A DNA stretch of 64,000 bases from Heliopora coerulea (lineage: Eukaryota > Cnidaria > Anthozoa > Scleralcyonacea > Helioporidae): positions 310,001 through 374,000 of the forward strand of contig JASJOG010000181.1 of assembly GCA_030142905.1 (NCBI GenBank), written 5' to 3'. The notes below the pieces were generated by a model. It was given only the letters and a program-made list of their open reading frames with translations, had not been told where the DNA came from and did no database searches. Of this stretch, positions 37,901-43,391 are shown one piece after another. Each line of letters starts with the position of its first letter. Position 1 is the stretch's first letter. The translations under genes were made by a program, and so were the position numbers.

Positions 37901-38655
37901 AAAGGACTGATGCGAAAATCAACAGGCAGTACAATACTGTTAGATAAGGTGGTAGATGAACGATCTTCAAGCTCGATACTCAGAAAATGATTTCTGAGTC
38001 CCAGATTCTGAGTATCAAGCTTGAAGATCGTTCGTCTACCATAACATATCCAAGCTCTCACGTTTCTCTAACATCAAACAACTGTTAGATAAGGAAGTGT
38101 TAATTAACTCATTAAGGGATATTTGGGCTCATTCCCCTGACAAGTAAAATCATCTGACATTAGCCAGAGCAAAAGAATAAAGTGTACCCTTGCTCCTTTA
38201 TGAGTTAAAAAGATTGAAAGAGGTGACAGGTAAGATGCTTAAGATTAGAAGTTAACTCCTTAAGAGGCAGGGCTCATCTCCATGATGAGTAAAATTGTCT
38301 GGCATTAGCTACAGCAAAATTACACAGTGTGCCCTTGCCTCTTAATGGGTTAACAAGACATTAAATGTCCACAATGGAATGCACACTTAAAACAATGTTG
38401 TATCCTTAGCCAGGAGTTCACCTATAACTTACCAAAATAAGAGCTGTCAGGTTTTTCATCTGACAATGAGGAGTGTGATGAAGTTGATGATGATTGTAAT
38501 GCATTAGTAGATGGAAGTGGTGAAACATTATCAGAAGCTTGACCATGCGTTTCCATATTCTCTGGTGTAGGGTTAATATCATTATACATTGTTCCATTAT
38601 TAAGAAAGCCCATGCTGCCATAATAATGAGGAACAGAGCTTGATGGATTCAACAT
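5002..38655 (-). CDS. PLD: Phospholipase D (PX-PH-HKD type), 28 exons, 1,004 residues
   Basis: Signal-dependent phospholipase D: hydrolyses phosphatidylcholine to phosphatidic acid and choline at internal membranes and the plasma membrane. Twenty-eight exons with GT-AG borders join in phase at all 27 junctions; coding length is 3,015 bases with no internal stop. Order: ~105-residue N-terminal tail, PX domain (~105-230), PH domain (~232-340), catalytic lobe 1 with HKD1 (H477-x-K479-x4-D484), catalytic lobe 2 with HKD2 (H822-x-K824-x4-D829), and C-terminal tail ending '…SKVFT', matching the family's conserved end. Length lies between human PLD2 (~930) and PLD1 (~1,070). The long loop of PLD1 between the lobes is short here. 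In-frame stops precede the ATG at 38653-38655. The gene could be the single pre-duplication PLD of an invertebrate; PLD1 versus PLD2 orthology is not meaningful. Introns hold most repeats listed below. Confidence 0.96.
5308..6360. repeat. Non-autonomous element with ~230-bp inverted arms (PLD intron 27)
   Basis: Arms at about 5485-5720 and 6040-6260 are inverted copies: both contain 'actcaatttacata', 'tggaatgctaact', 'ccatggagg' and 'gacgtcagtttcagtcc'. Outer segments also pair (5345-5390 'ttttaaaacacgattaa' versus 6320 'ttaatcgtgttgtaagc'). It lies wholly inside PLD intron 27 and has no coding capacity. The exact ends and target duplication are not certain. Confidence 0.6.
6963..7009. repeat. 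Strong 21-bp stem hairpin
   Basis: TCGGGTACGGACCGGAAAGG is followed after TTAA-type centre by its inverted copy 'TTCCAGTCCGTACCCGA', with one or two mismatches. It lies next to a copy of the 'gtaaaatcgtc…gttagccag' repeat at 6915-6955, inside PLD intron 26. Its function is unknown; it may be the tip of a non-autonomous element. Confidence 0.6.
8844..14994 (-). CDS. PLD: PLD exons 18-24: catalytic lobe 2 with HKD2
   Basis: Exons 14909-14994, 14155-14210, 13177-13287, 11853-11920, 11684-11753, 10321-10394 and 8844-8917, residues 708-886. They give 'NQFFITS', '[11 protein letters not shown]', '[19 protein letters not shown]', '[14 protein letters not shown]', '[19 protein letters not shown]', '[15 protein letters not shown]' and '[16 protein letters not shown]'. 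The fifth has the second HxKxxxxD (H822, K824, D829), followed across the intron by the conserved 'GSANINDRS' block. All exons are short (56-111 bases). Confidence 0.95.
8970..9140. repeat. Tandem duplication, two ~85-bp units
   Basis: Units share 'gtccattttg/gggcg', 'aagttgacctttcataa', 'gttacct…gtttttatagct' and 'cacagatacatta'. It lies in PLD intron 23. Nothing coding was seen. Confidence 0.55.
10792..11087. repeat. ~140-bp-arm palindrome (PLD intron 22)
   Basis: Left arm starts 'cgtaatgaaaattattaccc' and the right arm ends with its inverse. The arms also share 'aagacaggcataa', 'ttaatgtagct.acgtttcgt' and 'atacaggat.gtgatctt'. The centre contains 'agatcttt'. It has the form of a fold-back MITE or an inverted pair of element ends. 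Confidence 0.7.
11195..11415. repeat. Three tandem ~73-bp repeats
   Basis: Each unit reads 'cctagttcacaaggtaaaca' then 'gcgagacaacgagtg' and 'agagcccagatcaccaactg', with a few differences between copies. It sits in PLD intron 22, just downstream of the palindrome. No spacer structure or coding sense was seen. Confidence 0.8.
12838..13130 (+). repeat. Degenerate CCTACC/CTTACCT minisatellite
   Basis: About 290 bases of pyrimidine-rich 'ctacctac'-style units in PLD intron 20. The open frame through it (Pro/Thr/Tyr-rich) is a composition artefact. Confidence 0.7.
15590..15880. repeat. MITE copy of the 'gattacatg' family
   Basis: Both ends carry 'cgattacatgaa..aaatttca' and inverted 'tttcccatgtaatcagtccc' sequence, as in the better-defined copy at 31449-31847. 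It lies in PLD intron 17, between exons 18 and 17. The ends are only approximate. Confidence 0.5.
16028..20372 (-). CDS. PLD: PLD exons 14-17: inter-lobe region
   Basis: Exons 20156-20372, 19111-19229, 16730-16840 and 16028-16135, residues 523-707. Exon 14 starts with a variable loop (Ser/Lys/Arg-rich, about 45 residues, far shorter than the PLD1 loop) and ends '[13 protein letters not shown]' and 'DLHKPYQG'. Exon 15 has 'RMPWHDVAV' and '[16 protein letters not shown]', exon 16 'FPFLLPKSY', exon 17 'SKHYIYIE'. These are conserved PLD blocks, including the basic stretch implicated in PIP2 binding in mammals. A polypurine tract lies between exons 16 and 17. Confidence 0.94.
16258..16690 (+). 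repeat. Polypurine tract (GAAAAGGAGAAG-like), PLD intron 16
   Basis: About 430 bases that are almost entirely A and G, made of irregular 'gagaaggaaaa' units. Long purine:pyrimidine tracts of this kind can form triplex (H-) DNA. Lys/Glu-rich or Ser/Phe-rich open frames on either strand are composition artefacts. Confidence 0.85.
17559..17762. repeat. MITE 'tataattacacaggtgat' family, copy 1
   Basis: Terminal inverted repeats TATAATTCCACAGGTGATTAT and, inverted at the right end, TATAATTACACAGGTTATTAT. Internal blocks 'cgcgtggtgattggcc', 'aaattacgtca' and 'aagatggcggctacctttgt' recur at 23165-23330 (opposite strand) and 53930-54045. A separate 90-bp palindrome ('cgcctcaggctcagtaaata') follows at 17773-17862. 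Confidence 0.7.
19698..19826. repeat. Near-perfect palindrome, ~55-bp arms (PLD intron 14)
   Basis: Arms 'tccgaaatatagagacatct' plus 'tggaaaactcaagatatg' and their inverse, with a ~15-base centre. A related, shorter fold-back ('aacatcttgtaaactcaaga') lies at 16975-17055, and another at 43024-43200. A poly-T/GT microsatellite follows at 19852-19905. Confidence 0.75.
20515..20840. repeat. Fold-back MITE with 'gaattcat' motifs (PLD intron 13)
   Basis: Left end 'gcttttccatgtatcagaat' pairs with the right end read inverted ('ggttttcataaatcgcaatt'). Both arms continue 'tcatc…tc.gaattcatg.tttgc'. No coding sequence was seen. Confidence 0.6.
21344..21517. repeat. Palindromic MITE 'tgcgtagac…agtcacggcagtta', copy 1
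   Basis: Left arm 'agaatacaatattgcgtaga', 'taaataaggtaaaaagttaa', 'aactgccatgactgatctc'; the right arm is the inverse. A partial third arm follows at 21580-21640. The same family forms palindromes at 23387-23525 and 50935-51183. Confidence 0.75.
21714..21873. repeat. Short MITE, 'ccgtttacactgtaacattt' inverted ends
   Basis: A 160-base element with ~35-bp terminal inverted repeats, 'ccgtttacactgtaacattt…gcacggcac' and its inverted counterpart ending 'acagcgtaaacggcg'. It lies in PLD intron 13. No coding capacity. Confidence 0.65.
22226..27234 (-). CDS. PLD: PLD exons 8-13: catalytic lobe 1 with HKD1
   Basis: Exons 27124-27234, 26941-27024, 26408-26489, 24378-24491, 22773-22875 and 22226-22317. 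They read in order 'SEWMAEVV…YDSYAPQR', '[11 protein letters not shown]', '[13 protein letters not shown]', '[15 protein letters not shown]', 'VLRHPDH…[12 protein letters not shown]' and '[17 protein letters not shown]'. The fifth contains the first HxKxxxxD motif (H477, K479, D484); the His is the catalytic nucleophile or general acid in this family. Phases are 2,2,0,0,1,0 and close exactly. Confidence 0.95.
22383..22640 (-). repeat. SINE-like repeat, copy 1 (PLD intron 12)
   Basis: About 80% identical in blocks to 24592-24835. On the minus strand it has a degenerate tRNA-like head near 22635, then 'ctggttcctt'-type body and a tail with 'tggacccatgaggggtgg'. It is a probable tRNA-derived SINE; the polymerase III boxes are eroded. 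Confidence 0.6.
23075..23345. repeat. MITE 'tataattacacaggtgat' family, copy 2
   Basis: Opposite orientation to the copy at 17559. Shared blocks read inverted: 'acaaaggtggccaccatttt', 'tgacgtaattttcg', 'gataatcacctgtgtaatta'. PLD intron 11. Confidence 0.6.
23387..23525. repeat. Palindromic MITE 'tgcgtagac' family, copy 2
   Basis: Starts 'agaatactgcgtagacagtg', with arms 'aggtaaaaagttcaaaggtt' and inverted 'aacctttgaactttctactt'. PLD intron 11. Confidence 0.65.
23812..24316. repeat. Non-autonomous element with 'tacgttt.ca..a' ends
   Basis: Left end 'ttaggttacgtttacattat'; right end 'tagtgcaaacgtagccctaa' is its approximate inverse. 'tccggatt' and 'ttcggatt' motifs recur inside. It lies in PLD intron 11, ending about 60 bases from the donor of exon 11 (24378). 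Target duplication not resolved. Confidence 0.5.
24592..24835 (-). repeat. SINE-like repeat, copy 2 (PLD intron 10)
   Basis: Minus-strand head 'ggcggcacagtggtagtgca' resembles a tRNA A-box region. The body carries 'ctccgggtactccggtttcc', a tail type common to several SINE and LINE families. It starts about 100 bases upstream of the acceptor of PLD exon 11 (24491), on the same strand as PLD. Confidence 0.65.
25582..26023. mobile_element. Non-autonomous hAT-type element, 8-bp target duplication
   Basis: Ends CAGTGGTCGGCAAAC and GTTTGCCGACCCCAG are inverted copies with one mismatch. They are flanked by identical 8-bp direct repeats TACTAAAC (25574-25581 and 26024-26031). The 442-bp body has no transposase. 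It sits in PLD intron 10. Perfect duplications suggest a recent insertion. Confidence 0.85.
26205..26275 (-). repeat. Solo 3' end of a Penelope-like element
   Basis: The minus strand reads 'ggccgaaagctcgtcgaaat' then 'ttttggtcagagaacg', close to the 3' end of the element at 55616-57921 ('gaccgaaagctcgaaataaa', 'ttgatcagagaacgcttg'). PLD intron 10. Upstream coding sequence is absent. Confidence 0.55.
27740..28060. repeat. Long imperfect palindrome in PLD intron 7
   Basis: Left arm 'cttagatcaagacggctgag' and 'aacatttcgactttat' pair with the right arm 'ttacagatttcccagctcaa' and 'cgtcttgatctaac'. A related 'tttgcaaagtcatcattagac' segment appears at 58055-58095 and a related fold at 61022-61130. 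Confidence 0.55.
28110..31201 (-). CDS. PLD: PLD exons 4-7: PH domain
   Basis: Exons 31100-31201, 29664-29702, 28253-28357 and 28110-28148; two are only 39 bases. Exon 4 reads '[12 protein letters not shown]', then a Cys-rich run ('[12 protein letters not shown]'), then 'VWRQR'. Human PLDs have a palmitoylated Cys pair at this place, and the unusual Cys cluster (seven in 13 residues) suggests the same. Exon 5 gives '[13 protein letters not shown]', exon 6 '[16 protein letters not shown]', exon 7 '[12 protein letters not shown]'. Each matches consecutive PH strands, and every junction keeps phase 2. The CGAA satellite lies in the intron between exons 5 and 6. Confidence 0.93.
28418..29330 (-). 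repeat. CGAA / GTAACAACGAAA satellite (PLD intron 5)
   Basis: About 0.9 kb: pure 'aacgaacgaacg' at 28418-28505, then longer higher-order units of the type 'cgaaagaacgtaacaa'. Open frames of up to 283 codons on the minus strand ('RSFVVTF', 'CYVRSL' repeats) are composition artefacts: the unit lacks stops in several frames at once and no homology is apparent. Confidence 0.9.
29968..30540. repeat. Tandem duplication, two ~285-bp copies (PLD intron 4)
   Basis: Both copies contain, in order, 'ttatcgg.t..aaaacacga', 'ataaagcacgtactg', 'cgaagaaa.ttg', 'cacatataaagac.cgac' and 'ttcctcatgaatt'. They are about 80% alike by eye. No coding sense was seen. Confidence 0.65.
31449..31847. mobile_element. 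MITE with TTA target duplication, PIF/Harbinger-like
   Basis: Left end GGGGCTCATTACATGAGTCC, right end 'ggtctcatgtaatcagtccc' (inverted). Both are flanked by TTA (31446-31448, 31848-31850). Internal 'accggt.cgaact' blocks match the copy at about 21890-22190 and, more loosely, 15590-15880. A 3-bp TWA duplication is the PIF/Harbinger signature. PLD intron 3. Confidence 0.65.
33329..33640 (-). CDS. PLD: PLD exon 3: PX domain
   Basis: A 312-base exon, residues 128-231. The acceptor is 'cttttcag' and the donor gtgaga. It begins '[20 protein letters not shown]', the most conserved phosphoinositide-binding stretch of PLD PX domains, with the Arg-Tyr pair expected for lipid headgroup contact. It ends '[17 protein letters not shown]', the standard PX/PH border of the family. 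A patch of TTCACATGTGAA-type repeats begins only ~45 bases upstream of its acceptor. Confidence 0.95.
33684..33975. repeat. Cluster of TTCACATGTGAA-type palindromes, copy 1
   Basis: At least eight variants of 'ttcacatgtgaa' or 'ttcatatgtgaa' occur in under 300 bases, immediately upstream of the acceptor of PLD exon 3. The same kind of cluster lies at 55318-55540, just after SMPD2 exon 5. Confidence 0.7.
34124..34630. mobile_element. Non-autonomous hAT-type element, 8-bp target duplication
   Basis: Ends TAATGCTGCTCCC and GGGAGCAGCACTA are inverted copies with one mismatch, flanked by the 8-bp duplication AATACTAC (34116-34123 and 34631-34638). Sub-terminal 'attaatcgatta' repeats occur at both ends. 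It is 507 bp, has no coding sequence, and sits in PLD intron 2. Confidence 0.85.
34749..38655 (-). CDS. PLD: PLD exons 1-2: N-terminal tail and start of PX domain
   Basis: Exon 1 is 38433-38655: ATG then '[16 protein letters not shown]…', a low-complexity Ser/Asn/His-rich tail, ending 'SSYF' with one base of the next codon before gtaagt. Upstream in the same frame there are two TGA codons within 25 bases of the ATG, which supports this start; an untranslated leader exon cannot be excluded. Exon 2 is 34749-34908; its acceptor follows a pyrimidine run and 'ttcag'. It encodes residues 75-127, including '[10 protein letters not shown]', the lead-in strand of the PX domain in PLD1 and PLD2. The 3.5-kb intron between them holds the telomere-like repeat at 35902. 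Confidence 0.9.
35498..35523. repeat. GC-rich perfect hairpin
   Basis: CCGGGTGGGC, five-base loop, GCCCACCCGG, in otherwise AT-rich PLD intron 1. It is not followed by a T run and is probably the tip of a repeat. Confidence 0.6.
35902..35940 (+). repeat. Short interstitial telomere-type repeat (CCCTAA)n
   Basis: About six CCCTAA units, two mutated to TCCTAA, in PLD intron 1. TTAGGG is the usual metazoan telomere unit. Too short to indicate a chromosome end. Confidence 0.85.
37951..38040. repeat. Palindrome, ~38-bp arms (PLD intron 1)
   Basis: 'ggtagatgaacgatcttcaa' and 'gctcgatactcagaa' pair with 'ttctgagtatcaagcttgaa' and 'gatcgttcgtctacc' across a ~15-base centre. Confidence 0.75.
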
Positions 38656-39111
38656 AGTGTCAATACCAGTTCACCAGTGTCACATAAACTGCAGATATTT
38701 CCCAGAAGTTGCACTGGTTTCTGTTCTTCAGGTTTGTCACAAAGTAGGATCTTTATCATCCAGCATTACACCATATCCATCGCCAGTTCCTCTCCACATT
38801 GTTTTGCCTATCAAGGGTTAAAATAGCAAATGATTTTTCAACATTGAAATCTGAAAAAAAAATCTCATAATGTTGTAGCCAAATGTGCACCCAGGAGGCT
38901 TTAATTCAGTCTCAGCAGTGATTTATTTACACTAACGATGCTGCTAATTTATCGATTTTATCAAAACATAGATTTATGCAAACAACTCTTAAATTTGGAA
39001 GTCCAGTTAATGAAAAATGGAGGCCAATTTATCATATCAGCTAGACCTTGGCTTTATAATGCCTTGTCCAAATTTCTATCTTTAACTTCTTGAGAGTCAA
39101 TGCACTGTAGA
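38656..39111. other. Non-coding upstream of PLD start
   Basis: It should hold the PLD leader or promoter, but no TATA box, CpG cluster or initiator was convincing. Two in-frame TGA codons lie just before the PLD ATG. The rest is AT-rich with no recognisable feature. Confidence 0.4.
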
Positions 39112-40231
39112 ATTGGGGATAGTTTGGCCCATGGGGAAACATTATCCTGAATATGAAAAATGAGTTTTCTTGACCTATAGAATGTAAAACAACACACCTT
39201 GGCTATATAAAAGGATTTTATCTTGTAAACTGACCATCTTTCTCTGTATGAAAGAAATATGTAGATAATCTATGGTCAATGTGCCTGAGTTACACAGAGA
39301 AAACAGTAAACCACTATATTTGAGTAAATATATCAACTTTGGATAGGAAAAGCATAGGCACAAAGGAAGTGTTGATGAATTCAGGCACAATGTCATTTTT
39401 AGAGTAGATAGGTGGTTCTTTTACATGGTCCATAAGGCCAGAAAAACTATCCAGGCTATTCTGGAATATAGGAAGTGGGCCAAAGTTTCCCTTGATTTGC
39501 TACAAAAATTGGGTAACTTTGGCCCACCACTTTACATCTAATGGTGATAAATATATGCCCAGAATGCTGAAAATCAGTTTGCTCAGTGTTGTCAGTGTAC
39601 TTTATTACCTTTTTGTCACAAGGTGTGGGTGTCTGTGGTGCTTTTCCTGCATAGAAAACACTAAAATACAATGTTGTGATTTTATAATTACAATGCTCTG
39701 GCTTCTCATACTGAATATGCAAAATGTTGCATTGAGTTTTCTTTTACAGGTCATTGTATTTGTTAAAGAGATACTGGGATATTCAAATCTAGTGTGATAT
39801 GAGATATTCTATTGAATTTGAATATCCCAACATCTCTTTACTACTTCTCAATTTCATTACAGGTAAAAATAAAAAATAAAATGCCAAGAGTTCTGTCCAG
39901 TATTAACATATTGCAGTTGTAGTGTATTGTACTTGGAAACATTTTTTTAAAACCCAGTAAGTGGGCCAAAGTACCCCTATTTTGACAAACATTGTCCTTA
40001 CTTGTGTTTCCTATGGGTAGGCCAAAGTTGCCTGTAATGGAGAAACTTTGGCCCACCAAATTTGTTTTTAAAAAAAAGTGGTTACACCCCATCCCATTAA
40101 TCAACTGTAGGGTGAGAGATAAGTCACACTTAAAGGATCCCCAAAGAACTATTAACTTGTTTGAAATGGTTGCATTTGCTTCTTGTAGCAACTAAAATCT
40201 TCAAAAAGTGGGCCAAATAAGTATCCCCAAT
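39112..40231. mobile_element. TIR element with repeated 'tttggcccac' blocks
   Basis: Ends ATTGGGGATAGTTTGGCCC and, inverted, ATTGGGGATACTTATTTGGCCC. Inside, 'gtgggccaaagt' and 'aactttggccca' occur in both orientations at 39476-39530, 39960-40055 and 40208. A 75-bp palindrome ('agagatactgggatattcaa') is centred near 39800. There is no credible protein. It is a fold-back or non-autonomous DNA element of unassigned superfamily; the target duplication is not clear. Confidence 0.55.
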
Positions 40232-40239
40232 CTATGCTA

Positions 40240-40440
40240 CAACATTACATAACTTTATATCAATACTAGTCATATTATATCATTATATGTTGTATCATAT
40301 GTTGTATATAATATATCATATACTGCATCAATATATCATGACAGGTACCATATATTACAGAGAATATCATACACTGTATATCATTTACAATGTACCATAT
40401 ATCACATAAATTATATATGTGTATATATATATATATAAAA
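40240..40440. repeat. AT-rich 'atatatcata' satellite
   Basis: Irregular 'atatcatatgttgtat' units ending in a TA run. Similar tracts lie at 42760-42895 and 46790-46955, flanking the two larger elements here. Confidence 0.6.
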
Positions 40441-40631
40441 TTATATACAGATAACGCTCTATGGCCTTTTGGTTCATATTGAGCACTCTACAGGATGAGT
40501 CATGTCACTAGCGAATTTGCGCACACTCACTAGTCTCTAGTTAGAGCACTCTGGCATGGCTTAGATGTACCACATGTGTGGGACATTTGAGTTGCCTATA
40601 TAATATAGGCTTCTCCATCCTGCTCGTCAGC

Positions 40632-40677
40632 ACTACACTGATGAGGCCCAGTAGGCCGAAATGGTTCTGTCTGTAGT
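40632..40677 (+). ncRNA. Hammerhead ribozyme (type I)
   Basis: All parts of a hammerhead are present in order. Stem I 5' strand ACTACA (40632-40637); conserved CTGATGA (40638-40644); stem II GGCC / GGCC (40645-40648, 40654-40657) with loop CAGTA; GAAA (40658-40661); a short stem III in which ATGG pairs with CTGT (40667-40670) over a two-base TT loop; cleavage base C at 40671; stem I 3' strand TGTAGT (40672-40677), a perfect complement of ACTACA. The predicted cut follows GUC at 40671. Such minimal hammerheads are known from the terminal repeats of Penelope-like elements. No Penelope coding sequence adjoins this copy; about 190 bases to its left (40440-40632) may be the rest of a solo terminal repeat. 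The tiny stem III means it may act best as a dimer. Confidence 0.75.
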
Positions 40678-40700
40678 TATATATATATATATATATATAT

Positions 40701-40920
40701 GAAAAATATGACACCAACAGAACTTTGTAATAAAGTTGTATTTCAAATTTAGCAATGCGTTTTGTCAGTTATATGCAGCTTGTCAGACTATTTTCAATTT
40801 TATGTCATATAATTAACATAAAATTGAAAATAGCCTGACTAGCCACATATAAGTGGTGAAACACATTGCTAAATTTGATATACAACTTTATTACAAAGTT
40901 CTGCTGGAGTCATATTTTTC
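40701..40920. repeat. Palindrome, ~105-bp arms
   Basis: 'gaaaaatatgacaccaacag' and 'aactttgtaataaagttgta' pair with 'tacaactttattacaaagtt' and 'ctgctggagtcatatttttc'. The centre is 'catataattaaca'. It starts after a TA microsatellite directly following the hammerhead. Confidence 0.75.
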
Positions 40921-40978
40921 AATTGCATTACTAACCAGTCCTGTATTTGAATTTCAATCTACATTTCAGCTATATGTA

Positions 40979-42479
40979 CCGTAATTTCTGGCGTATTACC
41001 CGCGGGTAATGTGTTAATTTTAATGGTTTCGGATGCTAGTGCGGGTAATGCGCAGGTGCGGGCAATGCGTTAGGTTTTAATTCTTGTCGCACGAATAATA
41101 AACTTTTAACAAATGTGAAAAATGCCTAGCACAAATTTGAGAATTCTTGTAAGTTTAAACTTCAACTTGTTGGAACATGAAATACCTAAATAATGACTGC
41201 TTGAATAATTATACTTCACAAATGCTTAGTCAACGAAAAAAACGGCTATCGATGTGAAATGAGTATGTTACTAAGATATAAAATGCCAGCAATGCTATTC
41301 TAAGGTACTACAACGCTAGCAATAGGGAGAAATCCTTACGCACTCTTAGAGGTCCAAGCTGACAGGGTTTTCAATATGGATGAAGTACCCATGTCTTTCG
41401 ACGCGCCTTATACTAGAACAGTTGATACAACTGGTGCAGAAAGCATTCCTATTTCAACCACAGGTAACGAAAGGACTGGATTCACAGATGTTTTATCTTG
41501 CTCCGAGTCAGGCAAACTAAAGCCAATGGTTATATTCAAACGAGTCACAATGCCGAAAGAACGGATTCCTGATGGTGCTGTTGTGCATTGCCATAAAAAA
41601 GGATGGATGGATCGTGTAGGAATGGTAGTTTGGGGGGAAAAAGTTTGGCATGCAAGACCTGTTTACTTTTTCAATCGTACTTCGTTGTTAATTTTCGACA
41701 GCTTCAGTGCCCACGTCGATCACGCTGTGCGACAAACATTTAAAAATGAGCACAAGACTAACACAGCTGTTATTCCTGGAGGTCTAGCAAAAAAGCTTCA
41801 ACCACTTGACATTTCCGTAAATCGCTCTTTCAAGAACCATGTCCGGGAAGAGTGGGAGAAGTGGATGTCAGACGGCATTCATACGTTTACACAAACGGGA
41901 AAGATTAGGAAAGCCAGTCATGCCGAAGTATGTAGCTGGGTAATTCAAGCTTGGAAAGCTGTTAGCATCCAAACAATTACAAATGGGTTCCGCAAGGCAG
42001 GAATTTCTACTAATCCAGCTGGCGTTATTGAGTCGGATACAGAAGCTGAAAAAGAAATCAATAATGACGGTGGTGATGCTGAACTTGAATCTGATGTTGG
42101 TGAACAAGCTGTTAATAATGAACAATTTCTTGAACTTTTTCATAGTGACACTGAGGATGAAGAGTTTAATGGGTTCTAAATACAGAACTTTAATAATGTT
42201 GTTATTATTTTTTTATAAATTAAATAAAGATCTTACATTAAAAATTTTATTTACGTAGTTGTTTTTCTGCGCTCCTTTTAATGTGCGTTAAATTACTGGT
42301 CCTTAACGCAGGCTACGATGCTGCCAGCTTACAAATAGATTTGATTTATATATTTATTCTATATTTTTAGTGCGGGTAATGCGACGGTACGGGTAATCTG
42401 ATGAACATTATTTCAAAATTTTGACAAAATTGTCAAGTGCGGGTAATGCGCCGCGCGGGTAATACGCCGGAAATTACGG
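40979..42479 (+). mobile_element. pogo-like DNA transposon, 1,501 bp, TA-flanked
   Basis: Terminal inverted repeats of about 28 bp: CCGTAATTTCTGGCGTATTA at the left and its inverse (one mismatch) at 42452-42479. TA lies on both sides (40977-40978, 42480-42481), as expected for Tc1/mariner/pogo elements. Sub-terminal copies of 'gtgcgggtaatgcg' occur inside both ends. It holds one transposase frame (41376-42179). The N-terminal DNA-binding region is absent, so this looks like an internally deleted derivative. Confidence 0.88.
41376..42179 (+). CDS. pogo-type DDE transposase, C-terminal catalytic part (267 aa)
   Basis: Uninterrupted frame from ATG 41376 to TAA. It matches the DDE_1 domain of pogo/jerky/POGK-type transposases: 'NMDEVPMSFD' (first Asp, D2), 'LIFDSFSAH' (second, D108), 'IPGGLAKKLQPLDISVN' (third, D145). 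After the domain come 'REEWEKWMSDG', 'ASHAEVCSWVIQAW' and an acidic tail ending '…EEFNGF'. The triad is intact, which is unusual for a copy in this window. The open frame continues upstream of the ATG to about 41304 without another Met, and no CENP-B or HTH module was found within the element, so the protein lacks its DNA-binding half. A spliced upstream exon cannot be excluded. Catalysis: cut-and-paste transposition, if ever partnered with a full-length protein. Confidence 0.85.
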   Translation: MDEVPMSFDAPYTRTVDTTGAESIPISTTGNERTGFTDVLSCSESGKLKPMVIFKRVTMPKERIPDGAVVHCHKKGWMDRVGMVVWGEKVWHARPVYFFNRTSLLIFDSFSAHVDHAVRQTFKNEHKTNTAVIPGGLAKKLQPLDISVNRSFKNHVREEWEKWMSDGIHTFTQTGKIRKASHAEVCSWVIQAWKAVSIQTITNGFRKAGISTNPAGVIESDTEAEKEINNDGGDAELESDVGEQAVNNEQFLELFHSDTEDEEFNGF

Positions 42480-42482
42480 TAT

Positions 42483-42486
42483 ATGC

Positions 42487-42521
<35 letters not shown>

Positions 42522-42554
42522 ATGTATACATATATGTATGTGTATGTGTATGTG

Positions 42555-42596
<42 letters not shown>
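42483..42596. repeat. TATG / TA microsatellite
   Basis: (tatatg)n and (tgtatg)n run into (ta)n immediately to the right of the pogo-like element. Open frames through it are artefacts. Confidence 0.85.
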
Positions 42597-42597
<1 letters not shown>

Positions 42598-43023
42598 CGC
42601 TTACCTCAAGTGTTTTGGGGATCAATCCCTTTATACAAAACATTAGAGATGGAATAAAGTTTTTTAAAAGTTTATATATATTTGAGTTTTTATTGATGTC
42701 CTTAAGCTTTGGTGAAAGAAGACTTACTGTAAATAAATACACCAGAAATTATATGACATGTATCATGTACCACATATCATGTATCATGTCATATGTCTTA
42801 TATTTTAGTCATATTACATCACATATCACTTGCTATTTATCACATATCATTACTTATATCATACATTATGATGTATTGTATATATAATGGTGCAACAACA
42901 GGATAGGATGGATGGGCAAACCCAGCAATAGCTCCTAAGCAAAAGAAAAGTCTTATGGGCCCCCAAGAGTGTTTTTACATGTGTATCATAATAATGATGA
43001 CAATGTAATTGAAGAATCCGTTA

Positions 43024-43200
43024 TAGAGTAAGAAACATGCTACGAAGAATACCATCTTGTAAACTTAATATTCAAGCTAACAGACAATACAAAACTAATG
43101 GTTAGTTTCTAAACTAATATCGAAAGTAATAACAGTTTGTCTATTAGCTCAAATATTGAGTTTACAAGATGGTATTCTTCAGAGAATGTTTCTTACTCTA
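43024..43200. repeat. Palindrome, ~60-bp arms
   Basis: 'tagagtaagaaacatgctac' and 'gaagaataccatcttgtaaa' pair with 'tttacaagatggtattcttc' and 'agagaatgtttcttactcta'. The loop is about 50 bases. It lies ~190 bases left of the 43392 element. Confidence 0.75.
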
Positions 43201-43391
43201 TTTCTTTAAGTTGTCAGCTGGTGATAGAATCAGTTATATACAGTCACTCCTTGAAAGAGACCTGAAATCATAGCCTACACAATCATCAGGCTTTTTTCTT
43301 ATTGATTAGAAAACTTTATGTCATAACTTTGACTGTGCAATTAAACACTTATTATACAAGTACGACATGAATTTTTCCTTGACTTATTGAT

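Noticed and set aside
41868..42143. 91-codon minus-strand frame in the pogo-like element
   Set aside because: Shadow of the plus-strand transposase.
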